Shown piece after piece: positions 1 to 11,408 of a stretch of DNA of 64,000 bases; position 1 is the stretch's first letter; every line of letters starts with the position of its first letter. The translations under genes and the position numbers were made by a program. Under the pieces are notes generated by a model. The model had not been told where the DNA came from. It did not search any database and worked only from the letters and a program-made list of their open reading frames with translations. The DNA comes from Tetracentron sinense (taxonomy: Eukaryota; Streptophyta; Magnoliopsida; Trochodendrales; Trochodendraceae), in the NCBI GenBank assembly GCA_015143295.1, contig CM026557.1:38015965-38079964 (forward strand). The letters are read 5' to 3'.

Positions 1-740
1 CGAGCCAAAAGAAGGAGGAACCGCCCAAGGCCGAAACATCTCAAGAAAGAGAGCAAGGCAGGATGACACTCAAGGATCTCGAGACAAAAGAATATCCTTT
101 TCCAGACTCTAAGGTAACTGACATGCTCGATCAACTGCTAAGTCTAAAGTTGATTGAATTGCCAACCTCTAAACGTCCAGAGGAAGTGGATCGCGATGAA
201 GAACCAAGATACTGCCGATACCACACCAACTGATCAGCCATCTAGTTGGAAAATGTTTCATCCTCAAAGAGAAGATTATGGACCTAGCTTAACAAGGAAA
301 GATTGACCTTGACTCCATCAATGATATGGCAGCCTCGAATATGACGAGTGTTGCCTTCGGGTCTTTCATTTTGTTTCCACCTTCATCATCTGCAGCAATG
401 CTGCCTCCTCAAGCAATAAAGGTATCATGGCCGCCACAAAATTTGATACAAGTCACAGCCTGAACTCTTGGCTCTGGCATCCCCCATTCAACATCGGTGG
501 TAGCATCCAGTCAAGGGAAAATTCCATTGTCTCAACTACATCAGCAACATCGATGTCTCCCTACAAAAATTGAACGAGAGTTAGTAGAAGAATCTTCTCT
601 CATCGATGATGACGGTTAGACATTGGTTACACGACGGCGACGACGCGTGCAACATCCACCGCCTCATTTTCATCAAATAGCAAAGCGAAACCAAAAGAAA
701 GACTCGTCCAGGTGTCAAGTCAAAGAAGAAGAAGAAGACA
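1..740 (+). mobile_element. gag C-terminal / nucleocapsid and linker part of the Ogre-like element
   Basis: The stretch around 70-230 encodes DLETKEYPFPDSKVTDMLDQ followed by KLIELPTSKRPEEVD and a CRYH box. This is the usual end of Tat/Ogre gag. The rest (230-740) is the low-conservation linker leading to the protease. It is part of the fossil and is not expected to be expressed as protein. Confidence 0.7.
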
Positions 741-1652
741 GTGAAGAAAAAAGCATTCAAAGTGCTTCCTGCTGATTCAGAAGATATTTTTCAGCAGTTC
801 CCTCCTTTGTCAATCACATTTGGCGATTTCATACCCAAGTGGTTTCTCCAAAAACACCAACGAGAGCTGACCTACTCTGTCGCATGTTACCAAGTCGAGT
901 CAAACACATTGGAAGAACAAGTGAACGATGTACCTACCGACCAATCATCCCCTTCAATTCATGAAGAGGAGCATCCTAAAGGAGAAGATGATGCCTCCGA
1001 CATTGAAGAGACATCAATACACTTAAGTCTCTTTGAGGCCCTACAACTACCGGAGAAGACTCGGCTCAGCCTCGCTCAAGCTTTGACTAATCCGAACAAG
1101 TACAAAGGAAAGGACTGGGCTCAAAGGAAGTCGGGGACATGTGCCTCTTGCATGACCACCATCACTTTCGACGACAATGACCTACAACTTGGTTCTTATC
1201 CTCACAATACGTCGTTGTATATCATGGGATCCATTGAAGAACACAACATTCAGCGCATTCTTCCTGATTGCAGGTCCGCTGTCAATATCATACCCATTCG
1301 CACGATGAGGCAAGTCGGCATCTCTCCTGATCAATTAAGTCGAAGTAGGCTAGTGATCCAAGGCTTCAACCAAGGGGGGCAGAGAGCCATCGGAATGGTC
1401 CGCTTAAAGCTCACAATCGAAGACTTGGAGTCCGAAGTACTCTTCCATGTCATTGATTGTAAGACATTATACCACTTGTTGCTTGGATGTCCCTGGTTAC
1501 ACGAGACGGGTGTGGTTCCATCTACATGGCATCAATGCTTCAAGTATTATAAGGATGGTGTACAGAGAAAGATTGTTGTTGAGATTCGACCTTTTGAGAA
1601 GACTAAGACACACTTTGCTGCTAGTTCTATACGGAGACTGAAATCCTCTTAG
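741..1652 (+). mobile_element. Aspartic protease part of the Ogre-like element
   Basis: An open stretch of 303 codons. Residues from about 150 to 260 match the retropepsin region of Ogre-type pol: a long lead-in (LGSYPHNTSLYIMGSIEEH), a catalytic-type loop region (about residues 175-190) and SRLVIQGFNQGGQRAIGM, ending near LLLGCPWLHETGVV. The N-terminal 100 residues are acidic linker. Fossil coding part. Confidence 0.8.
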
Positions 1653-2930
1653 AAGCACTTTCAACTTCAGTGTCATCTTCTATCAAACTCGACATTAACA
1701 AAGGAAAAGAAGCTGAAATTCTTTCATCCCCAAGTCCCAAATGGATAAGAAACCTCAAAAATTATCAAAAGGAGAGGAAACAAGCAAGTCAACGAAGAAC
1801 TCTACCAACATCTCCAATCCAATCTCAGTGCTTCGATACATTCCACAATCACGTCGAAAGCTGGGACAACTCCCTTTTGAGGCGATGACTAAAGAGACCA
1901 ACTCTACTTTTTCAAAAGCCAACCTAAACACTTTGCAAGATGAGTTAGTTCTTCCAGTAGCACCGCTCGTCAAATCCACAATTATAAGGCCACCAATTGT
2001 AGGATTTGTCGCATCTACAATAAAGTTTGAAAAAGAGGAAGCCATCTCAGCCCAAGCAAGTTCAGAGGGTTGGTATGGAGCTAAGACAGAAAAGCTCTTC
2101 GAAGCAACTGGATATGGAAAATGTGAGCTCATACGCTTAGACGAACTTCAACCTCTTGACCAAATCCATGGCCTCACAAAGACACTGACTCAACTCATTC
2201 GAAAAGGAGAAAAGTTCATTATCAACCGTCAAGGAGTTGGCTCTACACCTCAAGCACTAATCAAAATCTCAGTACAGGAGAAAGTCTCTACTCAACACAT
2301 TATAGTACAAGTAGCCGACGATTATGAATAAAAATTCACCTCAGCTCGTGCATCTATCTTTGATCGACTTGCCCCACCAATACAAAGTACTTTGGTCTTT
2401 GAGTATTTAGGAGCTGCACAAAGTGATACAACTTTAAACTCTCAAGTTCTCCAATGGCGTGAGTCCGCACTCACCCGCTTGGGAGCACAAGGAAAAGAAG
2501 ACAAACCTACTCCTCTGAATATGTCCAAAAGATGACACAAATATGTGAAGAGGCATGCCAGTCGCAAAGATATTGGTGATCCACAAAGTACAATTCCATC
2601 GCAAATGAAACGACAAACAATTTTGGAAGTCTCAACAACAGATGATTTGACGGTAAAGCGACGCATTATCATCTCCACTAACCAAGGAAAATGATCTCGA
2701 ACATATCAAGTGGAGATGAGAGAGACCAAAGATGTTGCCACCATTAATCACATTACCATCCAAGAGCCTATCAAAGAAGACTCATCATTTTCAGATGATG
2801 AACTAGAAAGTGCTCCTCCTGTCTTCGAAGAAGGGAGGCAAGCTACAGTCGATGAGCTCAAACAGTTGAACCTTGGCACAGAAGAAGAACTGTAACCCAT
2901 CTTTGTCAGTGCACTCTTAAGTCTTGAGGA
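1653..2930 (+). mobile_element. Protease-RT spacer of the Ogre-like element
   Basis: Between protease and RT lies about 1.3 kb of weakly conserved, Lys/Glu/Ser-rich coding-like sequence, with open stretches at 1741-2331 and 2710-2895. In Ogre elements this part of pol is long and contains a known intron. I see no domain here. Positions 1638-1681 resemble a segment downstream of the 3' tandem array (see findings). Confidence 0.6.
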
Positions 2931-2939
2931 AGAAGCTGA

Positions 2940-3660
2940 TTACTTCAAGCTGCTGCAAGAGTACAAAGACCTTTTTGCATAGAGTTACAAGAGATGCCCG
3001 AGCTTACTCCCAAAGTAGGAATCCATCACCTAGTTGTCAAACATGGTGTTCGCCTCATCAAGTAAGTTCAGCGTCGCTATCGGCCTAAATTGGTTCCACA
3101 AATCGAGACTGAAGTTAACAAGTTGATCGAAGCTGATTTCATCTGAGAAGTGAAGTATCCAAGTTGAATTACAAACATTGTCCCAGTCAAAAAGAAGAAT
3201 GGACAAATCCGAGTATGAGTAGACTTCCGTGACCTGAATAATGTATGTGCAAAAGATGACTTTCCACTGTCAATCACGGAGCTCATAGTCAATGCTATAA
3301 CAAGACACGGAGTCATATCCTTTATGGATGGTTCATCTGGTTACAACCAAATTCGTATGGATCCAAAGGATGAAGAACTCACAGCCTTTCGTACACCAAA
3401 GGGGATTTACTATTATAAAGTGATGCCGTTTGGACTAAAAAATATTGGTGCCACTTATCAATGCACTATGCAAAATATTTTTGACGATGTCTTGCACACA
3501 AAGGTTGAATGCTACGTCGATGACTTGGTAGTGAAATAAAAAAGGAGAACGGATCATCTTCAAGTCCTTCGTGACATTTTCATCAGACTTCGAAGGTACC
3601 ATTAAAGATGAACCCTTTAAAGTGTGCATTTGGGGTCACTTTAAGCAAATTCCTTGGGTT
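2940..3660 (+). mobile_element. Reverse transcriptase part of the Ogre-like element
   Basis: Ty3/gypsy RT core. Recognisable blocks are FMDGSSGYNQIRMDPKDEE near 3325, YYKVMPFGLKNIGATYQ near 3410 and the active-site strand YVDDLVVK near 3515. These are diagnostic of gypsy RT. Fossil, broken in several places. Confidence 0.9.
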
Positions 3661-3699
3661 TGTTGTCTGACGTTGCGGTATTGAGATTGACCAAGCCAA

Positions 3700-4225
3700 A
3701 ATCGATGTTATCCACAATATGTCGGAACCTAAGAACATTCACGAGCTTAATGGCCTCCAAGGTCGTCTCGCCTACATCTAGAGGTTCATCTCAAACTTAT
3801 CAGGGTGGTGTCACCCCTTCAACAAGTTGATGAAGAAAGATGCATTGTTCAAATGGGATGATGCTTGTAAGAAAACTTTGGAAAGCATCAAAGAGTATCT
3901 CCTCAAAACACCAGTCTTAACAGTGCCTATCCCTAACAAACCACTGATTCTTTACATCAGTGCACAGGAGCAGTCATTGGGGGCATTATTGGCACAAGAG
4001 AACCATGATGGCAAAGAAAATGCGCTCTACTACCTGAGCCGAACTCTAGTGGGGGTAGAATTGAACTATTCACTTATTGAGAAGATGTGCCTTGCTCTTA
4101 TCTTCGCCACAAAGAAGTTGAGGCACTATATGCTGTCACATACAGTCCGACTTATCTCTCGGGCCGATCCACTCAAATACATAATAACGAGTCCAGTTCT
4201 CTCGGGAAGGCTCGCTAAATAGGCA
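3700..4225 (+). mobile_element. RT connection and first RNase H part of the Ogre-like element
   Basis: Blocks LFKWDDACKKTLESIKEYL (about 3845) and ILYISAQEQSLGALLAQEN, followed by ALYYLSRTLVGVELNYSLIEK and LRHYMLSHTVRLISRADPLK. These are the standard C-terminal RT connection and RNase H of Ty3/gypsy pol. Confidence 0.88.
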
Positions 4226-4389
4226 CTTCTCCTGTCAAAATTTGAGATCTTTTACATCTCTCAGGGGCAGTAAAAGGACAAGCGGTAACTGATTTCCTCG
4301 CAGATCATCTAATCCCAGTAAATTGAGAATTGTCTCAAGACTTGCCCGATGAAGAGATCTTCTACACTGATGTAATACCATCATGAAAG

Positions 4390-4800
4390 ATGTTTTTTGA
4401 TAGTGCTGCAAGAAGAAATGTAACGGGAGCAGGAGTCGTCTTTGTAACTCCACAAGATGAAGTCCTTCCATTCGCCTTCACTTTGGCAGAGCTATGCTCA
4501 AACAATATGGTTGAATATCAATCCCTCATAATTGGATTGGAACTAGCCCGAGACATGCAATTGTACCAGCTCAATGTGTATGGAGACTCAAAGCTCGTCA
4601 TCAACCAGCTCTTAATAGAGTACGATGTCTTCAAGCCCAATCTAATCCCCTACCATCTCTATGCTGCTGAGCTCATAAGTCAGTTCGAAGACATCACTAT
4701 GTTGTATGTATCAAGAAACGAGAATAAACAAGCTGATGCTTTGGCCAACCTTGCAGTAACTTTAGCTATACTTGAAGAAGAAGTGACGATGGTTCCTGTC
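4390..4800 (+). mobile_element. Second (Tat-type) RNase H part of the Ogre-like element
   Basis: MFFDSAARRNVTGAGVVFV, then NNMVEYQSLIIGLELARDM, VYGDSKLVINQL and NKQADALANLAV. This is a second RNase H fold of the plant/archaeal type placed between the usual RNase H and integrase. This dual arrangement is the hallmark of the Tat lineage and was the main evidence for the classification. Confidence 0.88.
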
Positions 4801-4919
4801 TGTCGAAGATGGGTCATCCCTCACTTGATCCACCATGACATTGCTCAACAAGCAACAAATTTCATCGAAGTGTTCGAGATTGAGGTTGAAGACTGGAGAC
4901 AATTGAATATCTTCAACAT

Positions 4920-6045
4920 GAAAAATTGTCGAATGATCTCAAGCACAAGATTGAAATTCGTCATCGTGCGCCCCGATTCCTATACTTCAACAATGAGCTG
5001 TATCGTCGCTCCTTCAATGACATCTTGATGAGATGTCTTAGAAATGATGAAGCTAGAGAGGCCCTTGAAGAAACTCATTCAGGTATCTATGATGTTCATC
5101 AATCAGGACCGAAGTTACATGATCGCCTAAAGAGAATGGGGTATAATTAGCCAACCATGGTGAAAGACTCGCTTGAGTATGCCAACAGATGTTATGCATG
5201 TGAAATTCATAGAGACTTCATTCGCCAACTACCTAAGCCGCTTCACCCAACAGTAGCATCTTGGCCCTTTAACAATTGGGGACTTGATGTTGTTGAGCCA
5301 CTCCCTAAGTCTTCCAAACAACACCTCTACATTCTTACTGCAACAGACTACTTCTCCAAATGGGCAGAAACAATCCCTCTCAAAAAAGTCAAGAAAGAGA
5401 CGGTTGTCGATTTCATCAAAAATAATATAGTCTTCCGCTACGGAGTCCCCCGTTATATAGTAACGGATAACAGGAAACCATTCAAGAATGCCTTGATAGA
5501 TGAATTTTGTGCGAAGTTCGAAATCAAGCAAAAATGCTCTACAATGTACAATGCGTCAGCAAATTGACTCGCAGAAGCTTTCAATAAAACCCTTTGCAAA
5601 CTCCTTAAGAAAGTTGTTTTCAAGTCAAAAAAAGATTGGCATGAACTGATTAGTGAAGCACTTTGGGCATACCGGACTTCATACCGCGCTCCTACACAAG
5701 CCACACCTTACTCGCTTATCTATAGAGTCGAAGCAATACTTCCACTGAAACATCAAATTCTGTCACTACAGATTGCGATCCAAGAAGGTCCCACAGGTGA
5801 TGACAATACAAAGCTACGTCTCGTTGAACTTGAAGCTCTGGACTAAAAGAGATTAGAAGCGCAACAACTCCTCGAGTGTTATCAAGTTTGCTTGTCTCGA
5901 GCTTTCAATAAGAAAGTTCAGCCTCACTCCTTCCAAGTAGGTGGGAGAAGTCTACACCAATGGCGCTTACCTTCTCTCAACACCTGATGGAGTTCATCTT
6001 AGCCTTATCAACGACAAGTTCCTCAAGCAATACTATCCATGATAG
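4920..6045 (+). mobile_element. Integrase part of the Ogre-like element
   Basis: The HHCC-like N-terminal region covers about 5040-5215 (ETHSGIYDVHQSGPKLHDRL, then YANRCYACEIHRDF). The catalytic core follows at 5240-5570 (FNNWGLDVVEPLPKSSKQH, ATDYFSKWAETIPL, FRYGVPRYIVTDN). The C-terminal part, including the typical LWAYRTSYRAPTQATPYSL-like block near 5660-5720, runs on to about 6045. Several breaks; fossil. Confidence 0.88.
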
Positions 6046-6236
6046 AACAATGCTCATCGACACGAGCCTAAAGTGTCCACAACGCTCCTTGCCACATGAG
6101 CTTAAAATGCATGTCACTCTTGGCTTATATAACTAAAATTGTAAAAGGTTCAATGACTCTTGTTCGCTAAACTGAAAATCCGAAAGGACAGTCTAAACAA
6201 AACTTAGAGCATAAAAAAAAATCGAACTATGTTAAA

Positions 6237-6290
6237 GCTTGATCCCACATCGGGTACGTAGGCAGCCTGTAAAGTTACCTCAGGTTCAGC
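6237..6290 (+). mobile_element. Conserved post-integrase box (GTACGTAGGCA) of Tat elements
   Basis: Just after the integrase remnant the sequence reads CCCACATCGGGTACGTAGGC followed by AGCC. I recall this box from the region after integrase in Tat/Ogre elements. The same box appears in reverse orientation at about 41025-41085 in the other Tat-type LTR region. Confidence 0.55.
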
Positions 6291-6589
6291 TACCATTTCA
6301 AAAAAAATAAAAGTTACGAAATAACATGAAAATTATACCTTACGATGTCATTGTCCTAGCTTCTAGGTACTGAAAAAGTGTATGCCTCCGCTCAACCTGC
6401 AAAGGTCATCTTCTAGGTCCTCCGACGAAACAACATCTGGAAGGCGAGGAAAACTCTCTTTCTCTATAGAAGTCTCAGTATTCACATGACCCATCAATGG
6501 GGTCAGGGTCCTAGAAATTGCAAAAGTTCTTCTCAGAATTTGATGACGCTTCACTTGCAACATCTGGAAGACTCAAAGACTTGGAAGCA

Positions 6590-7320
6590 TCCCTTTGCTG
6601 CCAACTGTTGTCGTGACAAGAGAAAAACTCAGAAACTGGGAGATTCGAACGTTGACCCGTATTAGACTACACTTCAGAAGGATACCAGAGGACATAGTCA
6701 ATGGCATCCTGACCCGTGCAGACTTTACTGGAAACCGTCATCGTGACAGGAGAAGAACTCAGAAACTGGGAGATCCGGAAGTCAACCTGGTACTAGACTG
6801 CACTTTGAAAGGATACTAGAGGACATAGTCATTGGCATCCTGGCCCGCGCAGACTTTGCTGGAAATCATCGTCGTGACAGGAGAAGAACTCAGAAACTAG
6901 GAGATCTGGAAGTCAACCTGGTACTAGACTGCGCTTCGGAAGGATACTAGAGGACATAGTCATTGGCATCTTGACCCGTGTAGACTTAGCTAGAAACCGT
7001 CATCGTGACAAGAGAAGAACTCAGAAACTGGGAGATTTGGAAGTTATCTTGGTACTGGACTGTGCTTCGGAATGATACCAAAGGACATAGTCATTGGTAT
7101 CCTGACCTGTGCAGACTTAGCTAGAAACCGTCGTCGTGACAGGAGAATAACTCAGAAACTGGGAGATTTGGAAGTTGACCTGGTACTAGACTGCACTTCG
7201 GAAGGATACCAGAGGACATGGCCACTAGTATCCTGGCCCGCGCAGATTTTGCTGGAAATCGTCGTCATGACAGGAGAAAAACTCAGAAACTGGGAGATCT
7301 GGAAGTCGACCTGAAGTCCT
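6590..7320 (+). repeat. 131-bp tandem array, six copies, in the 3' region of the Ogre-like element
   Basis: The phrase CGTGACAGGAGAAGAACTCA (with variants) recurs at 6612, 6742, 6873, 7004, 7135 and 7266, giving a period of 130-131 bp. Each unit also holds CTCAGAAACTGGGAGAT and a TAGAGGACATAGTCATTGG phrase. Copies differ by a few per cent to about 15 per cent by eye. Tandem arrays between integrase and 3' LTR are a known habit of Tat/Ogre elements and can seed satellites. Confidence 0.92.
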
Positions 7321-7339
7321 TTCGGAAGCACTTCCAACT

Positions 7340-7590
7340 TCGGTGTCATCTTCTCGCGTGTCACTTCTCGCACCTTCCATGTTCCAGTCACTAGCTCGTG
7401 TGTGATTAAGTGCAATTCTTCTAGTACACCATCTTGGGACTATGATTTCACTCGCATATTCAGAAAACGAATCAAAGTCCCGCTCTAAGCTAGATCGTCA
7501 GCATCGGCTATCCACTTCTCTTGAGAAAGGCGTCCGTCGACAAGCTTATTGATAATATCCCTGGAGGTGACAACAGAAGACATCTCTCTG
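7340..7590 (-). mobile_element. Antisense extra ORF remnant near the 3' LTR of the Ogre-like element
   Basis: On the minus strand from about 7584 the sequence reads MSSVVTSRDIINKLVDGR and continues in coding-like fashion toward the tandem array. Tat-lineage elements are known to carry an additional, often antisense ORF of unknown function between pol and the 3' LTR. Position and orientation fit. It is degraded, and the assignment rests on location more than on sequence. Confidence 0.45.
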
Positions 7591-7674
7591 CAAAACAAAG
7601 ACAGAAAACATGAAAGTTTATCAAATTCTCCAATTTTTGTACAAACTTTACACTACAATGAATCGGAAACCATT

Positions 7675-8060
7675 TTTTAAAAAAACTATAGGAACAATAA
7701 AGCTAAACACAAAACACCACAAAAAAACAATCAATCACAATCACAAAAAAAAAAAAAACAAAAGAACAAAAAAAAAAAAACAACACTAAATTTTTTTTTA
7801 AAAATAAAAATCTCACAAAAACTACACCAAAAAAAAAAAATAATAATAATAATAATAATAAAATTATAAAAAAATGAAGCACAAAAAACCCAACCCCACC
7901 AAAAAGGGGATTAAAAGAACCGCACACCAAAAAGAATACACACGGACACACATACAAAAAAATAAATAAATTAAAAAAGGCAGCCCAGCCGCGACGCCCA
8001 GGCTACCCTCCTCCCCAATACTTAGTTTTAAAAAAAATCAACAAATCAATTAAAAAAAAA
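7675..8060. repeat. A-rich low-complexity stretch
   Basis: Long runs of A broken by CA, plus a short (TAA)n, between the antisense ORF remnant and the LTR. It encodes only homopolymer-like peptides on the minus strand. No polypurine tract or LTR start could be fixed in it. Confidence 0.8.
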
Positions 8061-8639
8061 AGAAATTCTTTTTTTAATCAAACAACTCCTTTTCTGAACA
8101 TCAAATCAATCATAATCATTGTTTAAATAAAAAAATTTAAAAAACTAATCAATCAGTACATCTTTGACCCTTCAATTCATTAAATTACCATCATACAGTA
8201 AGCTTTCAAAAAAACCAAACAAAAACATAAAAAAAACCATTAGCAACAAAACGGATGTCTCCACCCCCCACGACTTGGTAATCTACAAAAGCTAGCCGCA
8301 CAATCACACGCCGATTGCCGATTTGGTCCATGTTTTTTTTTTAAAATTTCAAACAAGCTAAACTTTGGTGTACTAGTGCCGACTACTACTATTTGTAAGG
8401 AGAGGTAAACATTTCTTTATCCCACTTGGAATAAGATTCGTGTCTAACCCAAACCAATTCAAATACTAAATCATCAAAATCAAACACTAAATCAAGGGTT
8501 ACGCTAATGTTATTCATAGGTTTTATCGCTTTACCCTGAAGGGAGCAATTTATAGAACCCTAAAATTTATCAATTTTATACAAAAGTCCCTACACACCCG
8601 TAAAATTGTATAAAGAATCTAAAATCATTAAAAAAAAGC

Positions 8640-9286
8640 TCTATATATTTAAATTGGGCCTAATGACAAGGCATGAGCCTCTTACGGATCGGATATGATC
8701 ACGAAGTAAAAAGCCTATAAACCCAAAACCCAAGTACAAATTCAAATGAGTCACACACTCAACAAATAGATCGATCCGTCAACACGATAAACCCGAGTAT
8801 GGACTCAATACCCACAAAAATGGGTGAGACCCATCAAAATCTCCTAAATCCCTTAAACCACTAAATGGAGTGGGACTCTTGAAATCCTTATCTCTAAAAA
8901 TCTATAAATAAGACTCAAAGGTAGAGATTGAAGGGGAATTCAGAAGAAGCAAAAGAAGAGGAATTCAGAAGAAGAAAAGAAGAGAATTCAGAAGAAATCA
9001 TCAAGCTTTCAGAGAAAATAAATCAAAACATTCCAGAGAAGACAGCTGCAAAGAAGTCAGTTCTCCTCTACAATTACTTTCTTGCCGATCAAGCGCGAAG
9101 CTCAAAAGAAAGGAAAAGCTACATCAACACATTCAAAGAAGATCGAGATCACGCCTCGACCCTCATCTTCTATTTTAGAAATTTCTGATTATTAATCAGA
9201 GGATTCTTGAGAGTTGTACCAAATTCTAAATAAATAAATATTTTGTTCATCCATTATTTCATTTACGAAATTTTGTGTTGACAACA
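8640..9286 (+). mobile_element. 3' LTR of the Ogre-like element (right end firm, left end not located)
   Basis: Promoter-like TATA box TCTATAAATAAG at about 8907, a purine-rich leader, the polyadenylation-type phrase AAATAAATAAATATTTT at about 9227, and a terminal TGTTGACAACA ending at 9286. The LTR starts somewhere between about 7600 and 8640; I could not identify the boundary. The partner LTR is outside the window. Confidence 0.6.
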
Positions 9287-10421
9287 GGCTTTAGTTCGAT
9301 GATACAAACTTCAAACAATATACTATTGATAACATAAACAACATATGTCATAAGAGGTATACCATTAAATAATTCAACATTGGTTGATAATTAAAATTTA
9401 GAATGAGCAAGATATCCTATAGAACCACAAAAGGAGGGAAATGTTACTTAAAGCCAATTGGTTATAGTCATAGAGTGTATATCCCTCACTTGGTCGGACT
9501 AGGATCGAGTTCCGTGAGAGATGTTTTTTGAAAGCCCATCGTTGACCAGCTAACCAACTACTGTCTCACCTACTAACATTAGATAAATGATGCCTACAAA
9601 AAAAAAATCTTAAAGTTTGAAATTTGAAATTAATGTACATTTCTAAATTTTAATTTGCTACTTAACCAAATCCGCATTTCATTGGTCCACATTTTTCCTT
9701 TTTAACGCTCATTAATTGTTGTTAAAATTCACCCCTAAGGTTCATCCATCTAATCTTATTTTTTTTTTATAAAAAATATTAGCCACAGTTGTGTTAAAAA
9801 GGACGGATGGATCACTACTCTTGAACACGAGACAGATGGCAAAAACCGAAGGGAAAATAAGAGAGAATTGATAGTTGTTTTGACGGTAGAGGTATTTATA
9901 CTTAAATATTAAATGGAAATAAATTAGGAGCATCATAAAGTCAAAGGGAGCAAATAATCAATGCTAGTCCTGGAAATTATTTTCATTTCATTTTTATACT
10001 CTTTCATAATAAAGTTATTTGTTTTCTTATATGAATATCTCTTAAGATGGAAAAAAAAACAGATTTTTTACATTTATATTGCCAAGGTTTTATTCGTTTT
10101 CTTGAGAAAGTTTAGTCCAACTGAAAAGCAAGAAAGAAATATTAAATTTGAATGAAATAGAATCACAGATTTGGATCTTCTTTCAGAAACTTTGAAGAAA
10201 GTTCAGTTCAATTTAAAAGCAAGAAAGGAATATTAAATTTGAATGAAATAGAATCAAGGATTTAGATCGCCACTAAGAAAATTTGAAGGAAATAAGTGAA
10301 CCATCCGTCTTTGATATCCCAAAAATATTTCTTACAATGTAGATCAGATGGCCAAAAAACATAGTTAGCATATATCTATTTTTAATTAGTGTTAATAAGT
10401 AGTAATTTATTTAAATATTTA
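9287..10421. other. Intergenic, no gene seen; contains a 91-bp tandem duplication
   Basis: AT-rich DNA. Positions 10104-10280 hold two copies of a 91-bp unit (AGAAAGTTTAGTCC / AGAAAGTTCAGTTC, each followed by AAGCAAGAAA and ATTAAATTTGAATGAAATAG). Short open frames here have no recognisable content. Confidence 0.6.
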
Positions 10422-10627
10422 CTAGCGGGTGGCACGTGCGATGCACGTGAGAGCGAGGAGAAGGAGTTAACCTCAGTTAATAGGAGTTAAAAGGGACATA
10501 TAGATGAGCAAGGGGTAGTTTGAGAATTAAAGTAAAACATTAAATTAAAGTTTTGTTTTATATAAGGGTAGTTTAGGAGTTTTGAAAAATCAGACTACTC
10601 CTTCCTCTCGCATTATAATAGTAAAGA
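10422..10627 (-). mobile_element. Mini-Helitron, 206 bp, non-autonomous
   Basis: On the minus strand the element begins TCTTTACTATTATAATGCG at 10627 and ends CACCCGCTAGT, with CTAG at 10422-10425. About 11 nt before the end is a hairpin with 7-bp stem (CACGTGC ATC GCACGTG). Flanking bases are A before the 5' end and T after the 3' end, as expected for Helitron insertion between A and T. No coding capacity. Confidence 0.85.
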
Positions 10628-11408
10628 TAAATAGTATAAATTACCTTCATAAAACAAGACGACTCATACTTATATTCTAGTCAAAATTTGGGTCTAGAAG
10701 TGTTGGACATGCATCTAGGAGTGTATCATGCTTGATACACCCCCCACCTCTACAAGATCACCTCACCATCCCCTATCCTCTTCCTAACAACTCCACTATT
10801 CTCTCTCTTTCTTGCACATCTGTGTGGGTGTTTCTCCCATAGACCAAATTCTCTCATACTTCCCTCTATCTTCCCACCGAAACACTCACCTCTCTACTCT
10901 CACCTTATCTCCCTCATCTTTCCATTTTCAAATTCAAAATAAACAACTCCCTAACCTCTCTCGGTCACCGTTCCATTCGAGAGGGGTACGACTCCGACCA
11001 TTCCATCCAAATCACCAATTGGTCACATTTTTTGGCGAGCCGAAAAACTGATAATCAAATCTCTAAGCTAATTTTCACAAAATTTAATTATTTTGGCCAG
11101 TATTTTGGCCATAGAATGAGGGGTTTATCTCCAATGGACAAAGGCTCTCTCTGAATGTTTAGATTTTCACTCCGATCGCTGGAAATACCTACTCTCGACA
11201 TACCATACATAAATAAAATTCTAAAAATAATAATAATTAAACTCTAGACACCCTGATAGTATTAGAGAAGCATACCTCAATTAGAAAAACTCTAGATACT
11301 CTGACAGTATTAGAGAAGCATACCTCCATTAGAAAATGTACCTCCATCATATTTCTCACTAACCACAATGAAAAAAAAGCTCTCCTTTCTCATATATATA
11401 TATATATA
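10628..11408. other. Spacer between two Helitrons; no recognisable gene
   Basis: A CT-rich, leader-like stretch (10735-10980) includes a 79-codon open frame with no recognisable domain. Positions 11239-11335 hold two copies of a 48-bp unit (ACTCTAGACACCCTGATAGT / ACTCTAGATACTCTGACAGT). A (TA)n tract abuts the next Helitron. Confidence 0.5.

Larger units (their letters stand above)
1..9286 (+). mobile_element. Ogre/Tat-lineage Ty3/gypsy LTR retrotransposon, 5' end outside window, degraded
   Basis: A fossil LTR retrotransposon reading left to right. Recognisable parts in order are the gag end, aspartic protease, reverse transcriptase, a first RNase H, a second (Tat-type) RNase H, integrase, a 131-bp tandem array, an antisense extra ORF and a 3' LTR ending at 9286. 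The two RNase H domains and the array between integrase and LTR place it in the Tat group. The protease stretch (LGSYPHNTSLYIMGSIEEH, SRLVIQGFNQGGQRAIGM) is very like the Ogre branch as I remember it. The family is known to use splicing between protease and RT. The element is clearly broken, with about ten or more disruptions across pol, so it is old. No 5' LTR is in view, so LTR divergence cannot date it. Confidence 0.9.

Noticed and set aside
6590-7320. Regular repeats resembling a CRISPR-like array
   Set aside because: The units are head-to-tail 131-bp tandem copies without unique spacers, in a plant retroelement.
7703-7957. 84-codon minus-strand frame of Phe/Val/Leu
   Set aside because: Translation of an A-rich low-complexity tract.
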